A stretch of 64,000 nt of DNA from Microbacterium sp. Yaish 1 (GTDB lineage Bacteria > Actinomycetota > Actinomycetes > Actinomycetales > Microbacteriaceae). The stretch lies in the NCBI RefSeq assembly GCF_002245215.1, contig NZ_NPMR01000001.1, forward strand, positions 124,001 to 188,000, written 5' to 3'. Every line of letters begins with the position of its first letter. The first letter of the stretch is position 1. Made by a program: the position numbers and the translations under genes. Under the pieces are notes generated by a model. That model saw nothing but the letters and a program-made list of their open reading frames with translations, was not told the origin of the DNA and searched no databases. This document shows, piece by piece, positions 37,106 to 45,253 of the stretch.

Positions 37106-37783
37106 TCACACGTCGTCGTTCCAGTCGGCGGCATCCCGACGCGCTGCGGCACGGCGCGCGACCGCGACGGCCGCCTCGTAGCCGTCGTCGGGGTTCGAGA
37201 CGAGGTGGTCCGTCGCGAGCGCGTGCAGCCGGACGTTCCATTCCGCCGACGCCGCCGCGGCGTCGATCGCGTCGCGTCCCGAATCGCCGAGGGTCACGAA
37301 CGCCCGGCTGAGGCTCTGCTGCAGGTCGTCGGGGCCCAGGCCGAAGTGGGCGGCCAGCTCGGACGCGAGGGCGGCGCGCTCGGCCTCGGGCGCGAGTCCC
37401 GCTGCCGTGCGCCAGGCGGTGCGGGCGACGTCGCTGTTCGCGTCATGCAGGAGCTCCCGCGTGATCGCCGGCCAGGCCCGCGGGTCGCGGATCTTCGAGA
37501 GCGTGTGCAGAGCCTGGGCCCGCGCCCTCGGCAGCGGCGATCCGAGCTCGGGGATCACCCGGTCGAGCGTCACCTCGCGGTCCTGCCGGGTGAGCGCCCA
37601 GGTCAGCGTCTCGCGAACAGTGAAGTCGGGTTCGTGCGCGCACTGCTCGACGAGCACCGGCACGTACTCGGGACGCGGGTAGGTTCCCGCCGCCATCGCG
37701 CTGCGGACCCGCTCGGATCCGTTCGGCGACCCGAGCGCACGCCGCAGCAGGTCGGCGGCCGTCGGGGTGTCGTCGCTGGTCAT
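37106..37783 (-). CDS. HEAT-repeat protein
   Basis: 225 residues from the ATG at 37783, preceded by GGAGGGA. It is built of helical pairs typical of HEAT/PBS-type repeats: VPVLVEQCAHEPDFTVRETL, LGSPLPRARAQALHTLSKI, ITRELLHDANSDVARTAW and a last repeat near AEWNVRLHALATDHL. Such scaffolds bind other proteins and have no catalytic residues. It follows the alcohol dehydrogenase gene by 151 bases in the same direction. Partner unknown. Confidence 0.83.
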   Translation of the reverse strand: MTSDDTPTAADLLRRALGSPNGSERVRSAMAAGTYPRPEYVPVLVEQCAHEPDFTVRETLTWALTRQDREVTLDRVIPELGSPLPRARAQALHTLSKIRDPRAWPAITRELLHDANSDVARTAWRTAAGLAPEAERAALASELAAHFGLGPDDLQQSLSRAFVTLGDSGRDAIDAAAASAEWNVRLHALATDHLVSNPDDGYEAAVAVARRAAARRDAADWNDDV

Positions 37784-37934
37784 GTGGCGTCCCTCCTCCT
37801 CCACCGAACACCCTCGCCGGCTCGCTTGTTCCGTCAACAGGCTGGGCATGCCTGCAACGTCGCTCCCGAAGCCGCAGGACAGACTCAGCCTGTTGGCGGG
37901 CCGGGCTGGCCGCAAGACCCGCTCGGCGGCGGTG

Positions 37935-39146
37935 TCAGCCACCGATGTCGAGGGCGACCTTGATCCAGCCGGGCTCGCGGCGGTCGAAGGCTTCGTACGC
38001 GTCGATGACCCCGGCGAGGGTCTCGTGGGCGGTGATGAGCGCGGTGGGGTCGAAGACCCCGGCGGCGACCATGTCGATCAGCGGAGGCGTAACGCTGTGG
38101 TGGTCGCAGTTGCCCATCCGGATGGTGAGGTTCTTGTTCATGGCCTGCCCGATCGGATAGACCTCGGCCAGCGGCGAGTACACCCCGATGATCCCGATGC
38201 GCCCGTACTTCGCGACCATCTCGACCGCCCACCGCGACGCCTGCGACGGCGCGTCGCCCGGTCGCCAGAGATCGCCCTGGGGCGCGATGTCGGGCGCGAC
38301 CTGAGCGACCTCCTCATCGAATCCCGCCGCGGTGTCGTCATCCGGAGCTGCCGGACCGCGAGCCGGACGCTCGGCGTCCACCCCCACGGCGTCGATGACG
38401 CAGTCGGCGCCGATGTCGTTCGTCAGCTCCATGACAGCGGCCACCGGGTCGACGTCGTTGAAGTCGACGACTTCCGCTCCGAGGGTGCGCGCCTGCTCGA
38501 GGCGATCCGCGACGCCGTCGACGACGATCACGCGTCCCGCGCCCTGCTTGAAGGCCGAGACGACCGAGAACTGCCCGACGATTCCCGCTCCGAGCACGAC
38601 GACGATGTCGCCGCGGGAGACCCCCGCGAGCTGCGCGCCGAACCACGCTGTGGGGAAGATGTCCGAGAGCAGGATCGCCTGATCGTCCGAGACCGCGTCC
38701 GGCAGCTTCGTCATCGTGTTCTGAGCCCAGGGGATGCGGGCGTACTCGGCCTGCAGGCCGTCGACCGGTCCCGTCGTCTCGGGCCCGCCGAAGAACGAGG
38801 TGCCGGCGTGCGGCCCGTTCGGGTTGGCGACGTCGCACTGGGCCGTGTGCCCGTCGCGGCAGTATCGGCACGCACCGCACGACATCGTCGAGTTGATCAC
38901 GACACGGTCGCCGGGCTGGAAGCCGCGAACGTGTTCGCCGACCTCGGTCACGACGCCGACCGCCTCGTGTCCGAGGATGGTGCCCTCCTTCATTCCCGAC
39001 ATCGTGCCGCGAATGAAGTGGAGGTCCGTGCCGCAGATCGCGCTGCGGGTGATACGGACGATCGCATCGTGCCCGTCCTCGATGCGAGGCTCCTCGACCT
39101 CGTCGAGTCGGATGTCGCCGATGCCGTGCCAGACCACTGCCTTCAT
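37935..39146 (-). CDS. Zinc-dependent alcohol dehydrogenase (formaldehyde-dehydrogenase-like)
   Basis: 403 residues, medium-chain dehydrogenase. Catalytic zinc ligands are Cys38 (SAICGTDLHF), GHE (GHEAVGVV) and a downstream acidic residue. The structural zinc site is CGACRYCRDGHTAQC. NAD binding uses LGAGIVGQFSV. An insertion around residues 260-300 (Pro/Asp-rich, then RPGDAPSQ) is typical of the glutathione-independent formaldehyde-dehydrogenase-like branch. It is divergent from a TetR gene, which probably controls it through the palindrome at 39257. Confidence 0.9.
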   Translation of the reverse strand: MKAVVWHGIGDIRLDEVEEPRIEDGHDAIVRITRSAICGTDLHFIRGTMSGMKEGTILGHEAVGVVTEVGEHVRGFQPGDRVVINSTMSCGACRYCRDGHTAQCDVANPNGPHAGTSFFGGPETTGPVDGLQAEYARIPWAQNTMTKLPDAVSDDQAILLSDIFPTAWFGAQLAGVSRGDIVVVLGAGIVGQFSVVSAFKQGAGRVIVVDGVADRLEQARTLGAEVVDFNDVDPVAAVMELTNDIGADCVIDAVGVDAERPARGPAAPDDDTAAGFDEEVAQVAPDIAPQGDLWRPGDAPSQASRWAVEMVAKYGRIGIIGVYSPLAEVYPIGQAMNKNLTIRMGNCDHHSVTPPLIDMVAAGVFDPTALITAHETLAGVIDAYEAFDRREPGWIKVALDIGG

Positions 39147-39256
39147 GCTCGCTCCTCACTCCAGGGGAACGACCACGCTAGAGAACGGAAGGGATGCCGC
39201 ACGAGGCGGTTGCGTGACATCCCGAACTGCCGTAGATCACGGTTCTCTGCCAGAGT

Positions 39257-39272
39257 GTTATCGTCCGATAAC
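39257..39272. promoter_or_regulatory. Palindromic TetR-type operator
   Basis: GTTATCG-TC-CGATAAC, a perfect 16-base palindrome 18 bases upstream of the tetR start and about 110 bases from the divergent dehydrogenase start. Its position fits autoregulation by the TetR protein. Confidence 0.72.
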
Positions 39273-39289
39273 CAGGAGAGGGAGGCGGC

Positions 39290-39883
39290 ATGGCCCAGCG
39301 ACGTCTCCCCGCGCGCAATGAGCAGCTGCTCGCGGCATCCATGCGCGCCTTCGCCGCCCACGGCTACTTCGGAACGACGACCGCGCAGGTCGCCGAACAG
39401 ATGGGCGTCTCGCAGCCCTACGTCATCCGGACCTTCGGTTCCAAGCTCGAGCTCTTCATCCGCACGCACGCCTTCGCGGGCGAGCTCATGCTGCGCGCGT
39501 TCCGCAGCATCGATTCCGACCAGCTCACGCCCGAGCGGCTCGGTAAGGCCTACCGAGACCTCGTCATCCGCGAGACGGCGGCGGTGCTCGTGCACGCCCA
39601 TGCCTTCTCGGCTTCCGTCGGCGAACCGGCGATCGGAGTCGAAGCCCGGCGCCTGTTCGACGAGGTCTACCGCACGCTCGCCGCGGCGGGCCTCGATCAC
39701 ACCGAGATGTGGATGTTCATGGGCCGCGGCATGCTCATCAACAATCTGCTGCTCATGGAGGCTCCGCGCTACGCCGACGGCTACGACTTCGCCCCGCTGG
39801 TCGCCGTCGTCCTCGGCACCCCGCCACCGCCACACGTTCACCCCGACGATCCCGATGCCCATCCCGAGGAGCAGGAAAGATGA
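39290..39883 (+). CDS. TetR/AcrR-family regulator
   Basis: 197 residues. The N-terminal helix-turn-helix (ASMRAFAAHGYFGTTTAQVA, about 17-36, then MGVSQPYVIRTFGSK) is standard, and the C-terminal ligand domain includes the VHAHAFSAS and WMFMGRGML helices. GGAGG precedes the ATG. It overlaps the downstream zinc-ribbon gene by four bases (ATGA). It probably represses itself and the divergent zinc dehydrogenase. The effector is unknown. Confidence 0.92.
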   Translation: MAQRRLPARNEQLLAASMRAFAAHGYFGTTTAQVAEQMGVSQPYVIRTFGSKLELFIRTHAFAGELMLRAFRSIDSDQLTPERLGKAYRDLVIRETAAVLVHAHAFSASVGEPAIGVEARRLFDEVYRTLAAAGLDHTEMWMFMGRGMLINNLLLMEAPRYADGYDFAPLVAVVLGTPPPPHVHPDDPDAHPEEQER

Positions 39884-40521
39884 CCACCCACGTTCCGTTC
39901 ACCGACAACTTCACGGACCTGTCCAACACCGAAGGCTTCCAGTTCGAGTTCCGCTGCGAGCGATGCGGCAACGGCTACCGCTCCGCGTTCCGCCGGGATC
40001 CCCGGGCCGCGGGCCAGAAGCTCGCGCGTGGGCTGGGAAACCTGTTCGGCGGCGCTCTGGCCGAGTTCACCTCGGCCGCCGATCGTCTTCTCGACCGCGG
40101 GACCAACTCTCCCGCGAAGGACGACGCCTTGCGGGCGGCGACCGCTGAGATCGGCCCTCTGTTCCACCAGTGCCGCGGATGCAGCGATTGGGTGTGCGGC
40201 GACGTGTGCTGGAACGACGGGGTCGGACAGTGCGCCCGCTGCTCCCCGATCCCGACGGAGGAGCTCGCGCAGCTGCAGGCCGAGGCGCGCCGCCGGCAGC
40301 TCCAGGAGCGCCTCGAGACGACGGATCTGACCGCGGGGATCGCCGTCGACCAGCAGGCCCGGCCGCGCTGCGCGTCGTGCGGCGCCCAGTCGTCCGGCGG
40401 CAAGTTCTGCGGGGAGTGCGGCGCGTCCTTGAACCCGGTCCGCCGTTGCCCGGGATGCGCGTACGAGAACCCGCCGACCTCGCGGTTCTGCGCCGAGTGC
40501 GGCACGGGACTCGTCGCATGA
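39880..40521 (+). CDS. Multi-zinc-ribbon protein
   Basis: 213 residues with many cysteine pairs. An N-terminal pair (CERCGNGY, about 25-32) is followed by CRGC...CGDVCW...CARC (about 97-120). Two C-terminal ribbons of the double-zinc-ribbon type (CASCG/FCGECG and CPGC/FCAECG, about 165-210) complete the set. A Gly/Leu segment (LGNLFGGALAEFTSAADRLL) separates them. Function unknown; such ribbons usually bind nucleic acid or protein. It is coupled by overlap to the tetR gene before it and the lipoprotein gene after it. Confidence 0.8.
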   Translation: MTTHVPFTDNFTDLSNTEGFQFEFRCERCGNGYRSAFRRDPRAAGQKLARGLGNLFGGALAEFTSAADRLLDRGTNSPAKDDALRAATAEIGPLFHQCRGCSDWVCGDVCWNDGVGQCARCSPIPTEELAQLQAEARRRQLQERLETTDLTAGIAVDQQARPRCASCGAQSSGGKFCGECGASLNPVRRCPGCAYENPPTSRFCAECGTGLVA

Positions 40522-41078
40522 GCCTGCGGCTGACACGTCTTGGGGCACACGCGCGCACCGCGCTGGTCGTATGCGCCGTCGGCGTGGTTCTCACCGGATG
40601 CAGCGCGGGTCAGGATGCCGCCGCGTCCCCCGCCCCCTCCGATTCGCCTTCGGCCACGGCCACACCGTCGCCGGCCGCCGCGACCCCGTCGACTCCGGCA
40701 TCCGGCGCCGGCGCGGGCGGCACGGCGGACTACACCGAACTGTGCGACGCGAACCGCGAGGCGGCCGCGGCGAAAACCGGCACGGTCGGACAGGACCTCG
40801 CGGCGGCACACCGGCAGGCCGACGCGATCGCCGCGCTGCTGCCGATGACCGGCGTCAGCCCCGAGGTCGCGGCCGGGGCGACGGTCTTCGCCGATTCGAC
40901 CGCGGAGCTGATCGGCATCCTCGAGCAGTATCCGGCCGACACGGCGGTCGTCGACATCGCGCTCGACGACGCGTTGCTGCAGTCGCAGGCCCTCGACAAT
41001 GTCGCCACGAACATCGACTACCAGGCGTTCATCGCCTGGACGATCGAGACCTGTTACGGCACCGTCCTCGGCGAGTGA
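40518..41078 (+). CDS. Secreted lipoprotein of unknown function
   Basis: 186 residues. The signal peptide ends in lipobox VVLTGC (lipidated Cys about 28), followed by an Ala/Pro/Ser/Thr linker (about 30-68) and a helical domain (LCDANREAAAAKT through IETCYGTVLGE) with two cysteines that could form a disulfide. It starts within the stop of the zinc-ribbon gene (ATGA), so tetR, zinc-ribbon and lipoprotein genes form one operon. No family recognised. Confidence 0.76.
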   Translation: MSLRLTRLGAHARTALVVCAVGVVLTGCSAGQDAAASPAPSDSPSATATPSPAAATPSTPASGAGAGGTADYTELCDANREAAAAKTGTVGQDLAAAHRQADAIAALLPMTGVSPEVAAGATVFADSTAELIGILEQYPADTAVVDIALDDALLQSQALDNVATNIDYQAFIAWTIETCYGTVLGE

Positions 41079-41114
41079 CCCCGGCTCTCACCGAGTCGAT
41101 GCGGAGCCCGGCGC

Positions 41115-42233
41115 TCAGATGCGCGGCATCGTCGCCCGGGCTTCGGCCTGCGGCATCCCCGCCGCGGTGAGCAGATCGACCACGAGGGGACGCAGCGCGG
41201 TGATGACGTTCTGGTCTCCGAGCGAGGAGCCGGGCGCCAGACGGGTCGGATCGAGGCGGGTCGCGACGGCGAGCAGTGACTCGCGGGCGGCCGGTTCCAG
41301 CGCGATGTCGTCGATCGACTGACCCAACAGGTCGGCCGCACGGGCGATCTGGGCGAGGAGGTCGGCGGCGATCGGGCGGGGCTGCCGGTCTTCGAGGGCG
41401 TACACGACACGGCGGGCGATGACCCGGAGGTTGCGCGTGGCGAGGTCGAGCGACGCTCGCATCCGGTCCTGGCGTTGCAGCTCCTCGCGCTGGCGGCGGA
41501 GGAACGGCGAGATGCGGGCGACGGCGAGCCCGGAGTCCAACGAGGTCGTCCAGTCGTCGACGAGCGGCTGCAACGCCCGCGCCTTCTCGAGGCCGCGGTC
41601 TGCTCGCACCCGGTCACCGCGGCGCAGCGCCTGGATCACCGTCGCGGCAGCGCCGTCGAAAGCGGCGAAGAGGGCGCGCCCCGCGCGTGAGACCTCTCGC
41701 AGCGGCCGGCGCGGCAGCAGGGCCGTCGCAAGCAGCGCGGCGACCGCGCCCACCGATCCGTCGACCAGGCGGAGGAACGGCATGCTTCCGGGGATCGCGA
41801 TCACGATCACCGACTGGATCGCCGCCGAGATCGCGAAGCTCGGCTGCGCCGAGAGCACCCGAGCGGTGAGCAGCGTGGCGGCCAGAGCCAGCGCGAGCTG
41901 CCAGGTCCCGGAGCCGACGGCGAGGACGATGAGCTCCGAGACGAGCACGCCCACCAGCATCCCGATCACGGTCTCGAGCACGCGGCGCGGACGCGCGTCA
42001 CGGACGAGACCGAGACTGGAGATGGTCACGGTCGCCGCGAGCAGGGGCGACGGATGCCCGAGCACGAGGTGCGCGAACGCGTAGGCAGCGGATGCCGCGA
42101 CGACGATCTGAACGATCGCGGGAGCCGAATCGCGCGCGCGCTCGAAGCCCCGGCGCGGACGCACGCGAGCCCGCCAGCCGGTCGCGATGGGCGCGGTGAC
42201 GGCGGGCGGCTCGTCGGCACGCTCGGGTGTCAC
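41115..42233 (-). CDS. FUSC-family membrane protein (aromatic acid exporter-like)
   Basis: 372 residues. The N-terminal membrane domain has about six helices (IVQIVVAASAAYAFAHLVLG, then VLETVIGMLVGVLVSEL and others up to about 185), and a long cytoplasmic helical part follows (about 190-372). This is the FUSC/AaeB-like arrangement, here with one membrane half. Substrate unknown. The GTG start is one base past the ygfZ stop, so the two genes are coupled. Confidence 0.85.
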   Translation of the reverse strand: MTPERADEPPAVTAPIATGWRARVRPRRGFERARDSAPAIVQIVVAASAAYAFAHLVLGHPSPLLAATVTISSLGLVRDARPRRVLETVIGMLVGVLVSELIVLAVGSGTWQLALALAATLLTARVLSAQPSFAISAAIQSVIVIAIPGSMPFLRLVDGSVGAVAALLATALLPRRPLREVSRAGRALFAAFDGAAATVIQALRRGDRVRADRGLEKARALQPLVDDWTTSLDSGLAVARISPFLRRQREELQRQDRMRASLDLATRNLRVIARRVVYALEDRQPRPIAADLLAQIARAADLLGQSIDDIALEPAARESLLAVATRLDPTRLAPGSSLGDQNVITALRPLVVDLLTAAGMPQAEARATMPRI

Positions 42234-42234
42234 G

Positions 42235-43323
42235 TCAGGTGCGGCGGCTCAGGCGGGGCAGCCGCGGGGGCGCGGCGGTGCGCCCGGCATCGGGAGGCAC
42301 GACGACCTCCTGCACGGCGGCGACCGTGTCATCACCGGCATCGACGACGAGGTCGGCATCGATCGGCACCGATCGCTTGACGAGGGCGAGGGCGATGGGC
42401 CCCTGCTCGAAGTGTCGGGCGACCGAGGTGACGCGCCCCACCTCGTCGCCGTCCCGGCGCACGATCGCACCGGGTTCGGGAAGCACCGCGTCGCTGCCGT
42501 CGAGCTGCAGCGCCACCAGCCGCCGGGGCGGATGCCCGAGGTTGTGCACCTTCGCCACCGTCTCCTGTCCGCGGTAGCAGCCCTTCGACAGGTGGACGGC
42601 GGTGCGGAGCCAGTCGACTTCGTGCGGCAGCGTCATGCCGTCCGCCTCGGTGGCCGCTCGCGGGCGCCATGCGGCGATGCGCAGGGCATCCGCGGCCCAC
42701 CGTCCGGCGACACGGCGACGTCCCGCGACGGCGTCGTCGGCGAGCCGGCGGAGCTCCTCGCGGTCGACGATCGCCTCGGCCCAGTCGCGTCCGGCACCGG
42801 GATGCCCCTCGCCTGCCGCGTAGCCCCACCCGCCGATCGAGACCTCGGGCCACGGATCGCGCCACACGGCGGATGATGCGAGGTCGGCGACCGCGGATGC
42901 CGTCCCGCCGACGACTGCGGTGTCTTCGGACCGATCGACGACCTCGACCCGCAGCCGGAACCGCATGCGCGTGAGCCAGGTCACGAGCGCCTCGAGTCGC
43001 CCGGCGTCGGTGATGAGCCACGTCGTCTCGCCGTCGTCGACGACGGATGCCGCATGCTCCACGTGGCCCTGCGGATCGAGCACCAGCAGTTCGGTGCTCT
43101 CCCCGGGAAGCAGGCGCGTCAACGCCTGCGAGGTGAGCGAGTCGAGCCAGCTGAGCCGGTCCGGGCCGGTGACGGTGACGACCGCGCGGTCACCGAGCGG
43201 TGCGACGGCGGCGCCACTGTCGAGCAGCTGCTGCTCGCGCATCGGGTTGCCGATGTGCACGAGGCCGAGGTCGTCGCGCACCGCCCCGTCGACGCCGGCG
43301 AAGGTCGCGCCGTCGCCCGACAT
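42235..43323 (-). CDS. ygfZ: Folate-binding YgfZ/GcvT-like Fe-S repair protein
   Basis: 362 residues from the ATG at 43323. The signature KGCYRGQETVAK is intact, with the GcvT-like fold before it (VTVTGPDRLSWLDSLTSQ). YgfZ uses tetrahydrofolate and helps assemble or repair certain iron-sulfur enzymes. Its start overlaps the stop of the FABP gene by one base (TGATG). Upstream in-frame sequence overlaps FABP in another frame and is not coding. Confidence 0.94.
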   Translation of the reverse strand: MSGDGATFAGVDGAVRDDLGLVHIGNPMREQQLLDSGAAVAPLGDRAVVTVTGPDRLSWLDSLTSQALTRLLPGESTELLVLDPQGHVEHAASVVDDGETTWLITDAGRLEALVTWLTRMRFRLRVEVVDRSEDTAVVGGTASAVADLASSAVWRDPWPEVSIGGWGYAAGEGHPGAGRDWAEAIVDREELRRLADDAVAGRRRVAGRWAADALRIAAWRPRAATEADGMTLPHEVDWLRTAVHLSKGCYRGQETVAKVHNLGHPPRRLVALQLDGSDAVLPEPGAIVRRDGDEVGRVTSVARHFEQGPIALALVKRSVPIDADLVVDAGDDTVAAVQEVVVPPDAGRTAAPPRLPRLSRRT

Positions 43324-43928
43324 CAGTCGGCCTTGGCCAGGCGTGCCGAGGCGTGGGAGGCGAGCTCGCCGCCGAGCGCGGCGATGTCCCAGGCCCACAA
43401 CAGGTGCCCGTCGACGAGGCCGTACATGCGCGTGGCGGCCGTGTACTCCTTCGCCCCCGCGGTGCGGACGACGGCGTCGGTGGCGAGGTCGATGCGGGGA
43501 CCGCGAACCTGTCCGAGATACAGCTCGCTCACGCCGTCCGAGTGCACGAGCGCGACCTCGAGGTCGAAACCGCCCTCGGCGTTGCGGAGCGCCTCGACGT
43601 CGTCGACGGTGCGCTCGCGCGCGGGAGCGGATGCCGGGAGCAGTCCCGGCCCGGCATCCTCGGCTCCGGCCTCTCGCGCGACGCGCCAATAGCCGGTCTC
43701 GGCCACCAGCGGACGGATGCGCGCGCCGCTGTCATCGATCAGCCAGGCGTTGGCGGAGTAGTTGAGGTAGTCGCCGCCGTCATGACTGAAGCTCACCTGA
43801 TGCGCGAACTCGCCGGTGAGATGACCGTCGGCCGTCTCGTAGTCGATGACGCCCGAGCCTTCCCAGACGCCGAGCAGCCATGACAGCGGAACGAGGTCCG
43901 CCGGCAGATCGGTGGGCAGCTCGAGCAC
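43323..43928 (-). CDS. FABP-family (nitrobindin-like) beta-barrel protein
   Basis: 201 residues, predicted ten-strand lipocalin-like barrel. The N-terminal G-x-W-x-G-x-G motif (LLGVWEGSGVIDY, about 19-31) and the final strand (ATRMYGLVDGHLLWAWDI) fit the actinobacterial FABP/THAP4-like family, some members of which bind ferric heme. It is coupled to ygfZ downstream. This FABP-ygfZ-glnR-ppk-pst neighbourhood is conserved in actinobacteria as far as I recall. Confidence 0.88.
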   Translation of the reverse strand: MLELPTDLPADLVPLSWLLGVWEGSGVIDYETADGHLTGEFAHQVSFSHDGGDYLNYSANAWLIDDSGARIRPLVAETGYWRVAREAGAEDAGPGLLPASAPARERTVDDVEALRNAEGGFDLEVALVHSDGVSELYLGQVRGPRIDLATDAVVRTAGAKEYTAATRMYGLVDGHLLWAWDIAALGGELASHASARLAKAD

Positions 43929-43932
43929 GATG

Positions 43933-44046
43933 TCAGCGCTGGCCGCGGTAGAGGTTCTTCACGACGACGCCCGACACGAAGACGATGGCGAGCGACGCCA
44001 GTCCGAGCAGGCCCACGTAGAAGATTTCGAGCGCGAGGAGATCCAT
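43933..44046 (-). CDS. 37-residue single-helix membrane peptide
   Basis: A short open frame with a clear coding look: MDLLALEIFYVGLLGLA, then SLAIVFVSGVVVKNLYRGQR, stop. It is one hydrophobic helix of about 24 residues followed by a basic Lys/Arg/Tyr end, so the N-terminus probably faces out. It ends five bases before the FABP start on the same strand, and the ATG lies in a purine-rich context (AGAGTAGAGAC). Function unknown; it could regulate a membrane neighbour such as the FUSC protein. It is easily missed because of its size. Confidence 0.65.
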   Translation of the reverse strand: MDLLALEIFYVGLLGLASLAIVFVSGVVVKNLYRGQR

Positions 44047-44105
44047 GTCTCTACTCTATGCCCGCCCGCGCCGTTCGCGCCTGTGGCGAGCGGGAGCGCC
44101 GGCGG

Positions 44106-44396
44106 TCAGGCTCCGACGAGCGACGAGAGCCCGAACCCGATGCCGATGAACCCCATGACGAAAAGCGCGCCCAGCACACTCACGGCGACGCGCTCGATGA
44201 ACCCGCGCACCCGGCCCAACGCCAGCTGGACGACGAACGCGAGGATGAGGCAGCCGCCGAGGGCGACCGGCATCCATACCGCCCGCTCGGCGACCGGGGC
44301 GAGGATGCCCACCAGGACGGCCGCGACAGCAGCAGCGATCCAGACGGCGACGACTCCGGCGACGGTGCGCGGCGGTGCGAGATCGGGCGTGGTCAC
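44106..44396 (-). CDS. Small membrane protein of unknown function
   Basis: 96 residues from the GTG at 44396 (VTTPDLAPPRTVAG). Three membrane helices are predicted (about 14-36, 41-60 and 68-92), with RVRGFIERV as the cytoplasmic loop. No family recognised. A larger frame running upstream overlaps the glnR-like gene on the opposite strand and is not coding. It is divergent from the glnR-like gene. Confidence 0.7.
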   Translation of the reverse strand: MTTPDLAPPRTVAGVVAVWIAAAVAAVLVGILAPVAERAVWMPVALGGCLILAFVVQLALGRVRGFIERVAVSVLGALFVMGFIGIGFGLSSLVGA

Positions 44397-44504
44397 CGTC
44401 CCATTGTGGCCCACCGTGTCGTCCGACGCGACGCTGCGCACAGGCGGCATCCAGCGAACGCCTAAGATGAGTGCACGTCCCGGCCGCTCCCGGAGGAATC
44501 CCCG

Positions 44505-45203
44505 TTGGCACAGCTTCTCGTCCTGAGTTCCACGCACGGCGGTGGTCTCGCGCTCCCGGCGCTCGAGCTGCTCAGCCATCGGGTCCGTCAGATCCCCGCC
44601 GAACCCGCCCAGCTCGTCAACGCGCCCAGCGCCGACGTCGTCTTCGTCGACGCGCGCCATGACCTGGTCGGCGCGAAGTCGCTGTGCAAGATCCTCGGCA
44701 GCACGGGCATCGACGCGCCGCTCGTGCTCATCGTCACGGAGGGCGGCCTCACTGCTGTCTCCACCGACTGGGGCATCGACGACGTCATCCTCGCCACAGC
44801 CGGCCCCGCCGAGATCGACGCCCGCGTCCGGCTCGCCATCGGACGCGTGAGCAAGGAGGCGGTGTCGAGCCGCATCCAGACGTCCGGCATCACGATCGAC
44901 GAGTCGTCGTACTCGGCGAAGGTCCACGGGCGCCCGCTCGACCTGACGTACAAGGAGTTCCAGCTGCTCCACTTCTTCGCGACGCATCCGTCGCGGGTGT
45001 TCACGCGCGAGCAGCTGCTCAGCGAGGTGTGGGGCTACGACTACTTCGGCGGCACCCGGACGGTCGACGTCCACGTGCGACGACTGCGGGCCAAGCTCGG
45101 CGATCTCGAGCAGCTGATCGGCACGGTGCGCAACGTCGGGTACCGCTTCAACGTGTACGAGGACGAGCCGGTTCCCGCCGGCGGCGAATCCGCGCAGAGC
45201 TGA
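44505..45203 (+). CDS. glnR: GlnR-like atypical response regulator
   Basis: 232 residues from TTG 44505. The N-terminal receiver-like domain has [17 protein letters not shown] with the conserved Asp but lacks a normal acidic triad and phosphorylation pocket, as in GlnR. The winged helix is near-canonical ([20 protein letters not shown], then [17 protein letters not shown] and [10 protein letters not shown]). GlnR controls nitrogen genes and, in Streptomyces, lies near ppk and pst, as here. Identification as GlnR and not a related regulator rests on my recall of the family's sequence. Confidence 0.85.
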   Translation: MAQLLVLSSTHGGGLALPALELLSHRVRQIPAEPAQLVNAPSADVVFVDARHDLVGAKSLCKILGSTGIDAPLVLIVTEGGLTAVSTDWGIDDVILATAGPAEIDARVRLAIGRVSKEAVSSRIQTSGITIDESSYSAKVHGRPLDLTYKEFQLLHFFATHPSRVFTREQLLSEVWGYDYFGGTRTVDVHVRRLRAKLGDLEQLIGTVRNVGYRFNVYEDEPVPAGGESAQS

Positions 45204-45253
45204 CTCTCCGCCTCGTTCACCGGCAGGACACGCAGGACTGCCATGATGAGGGG

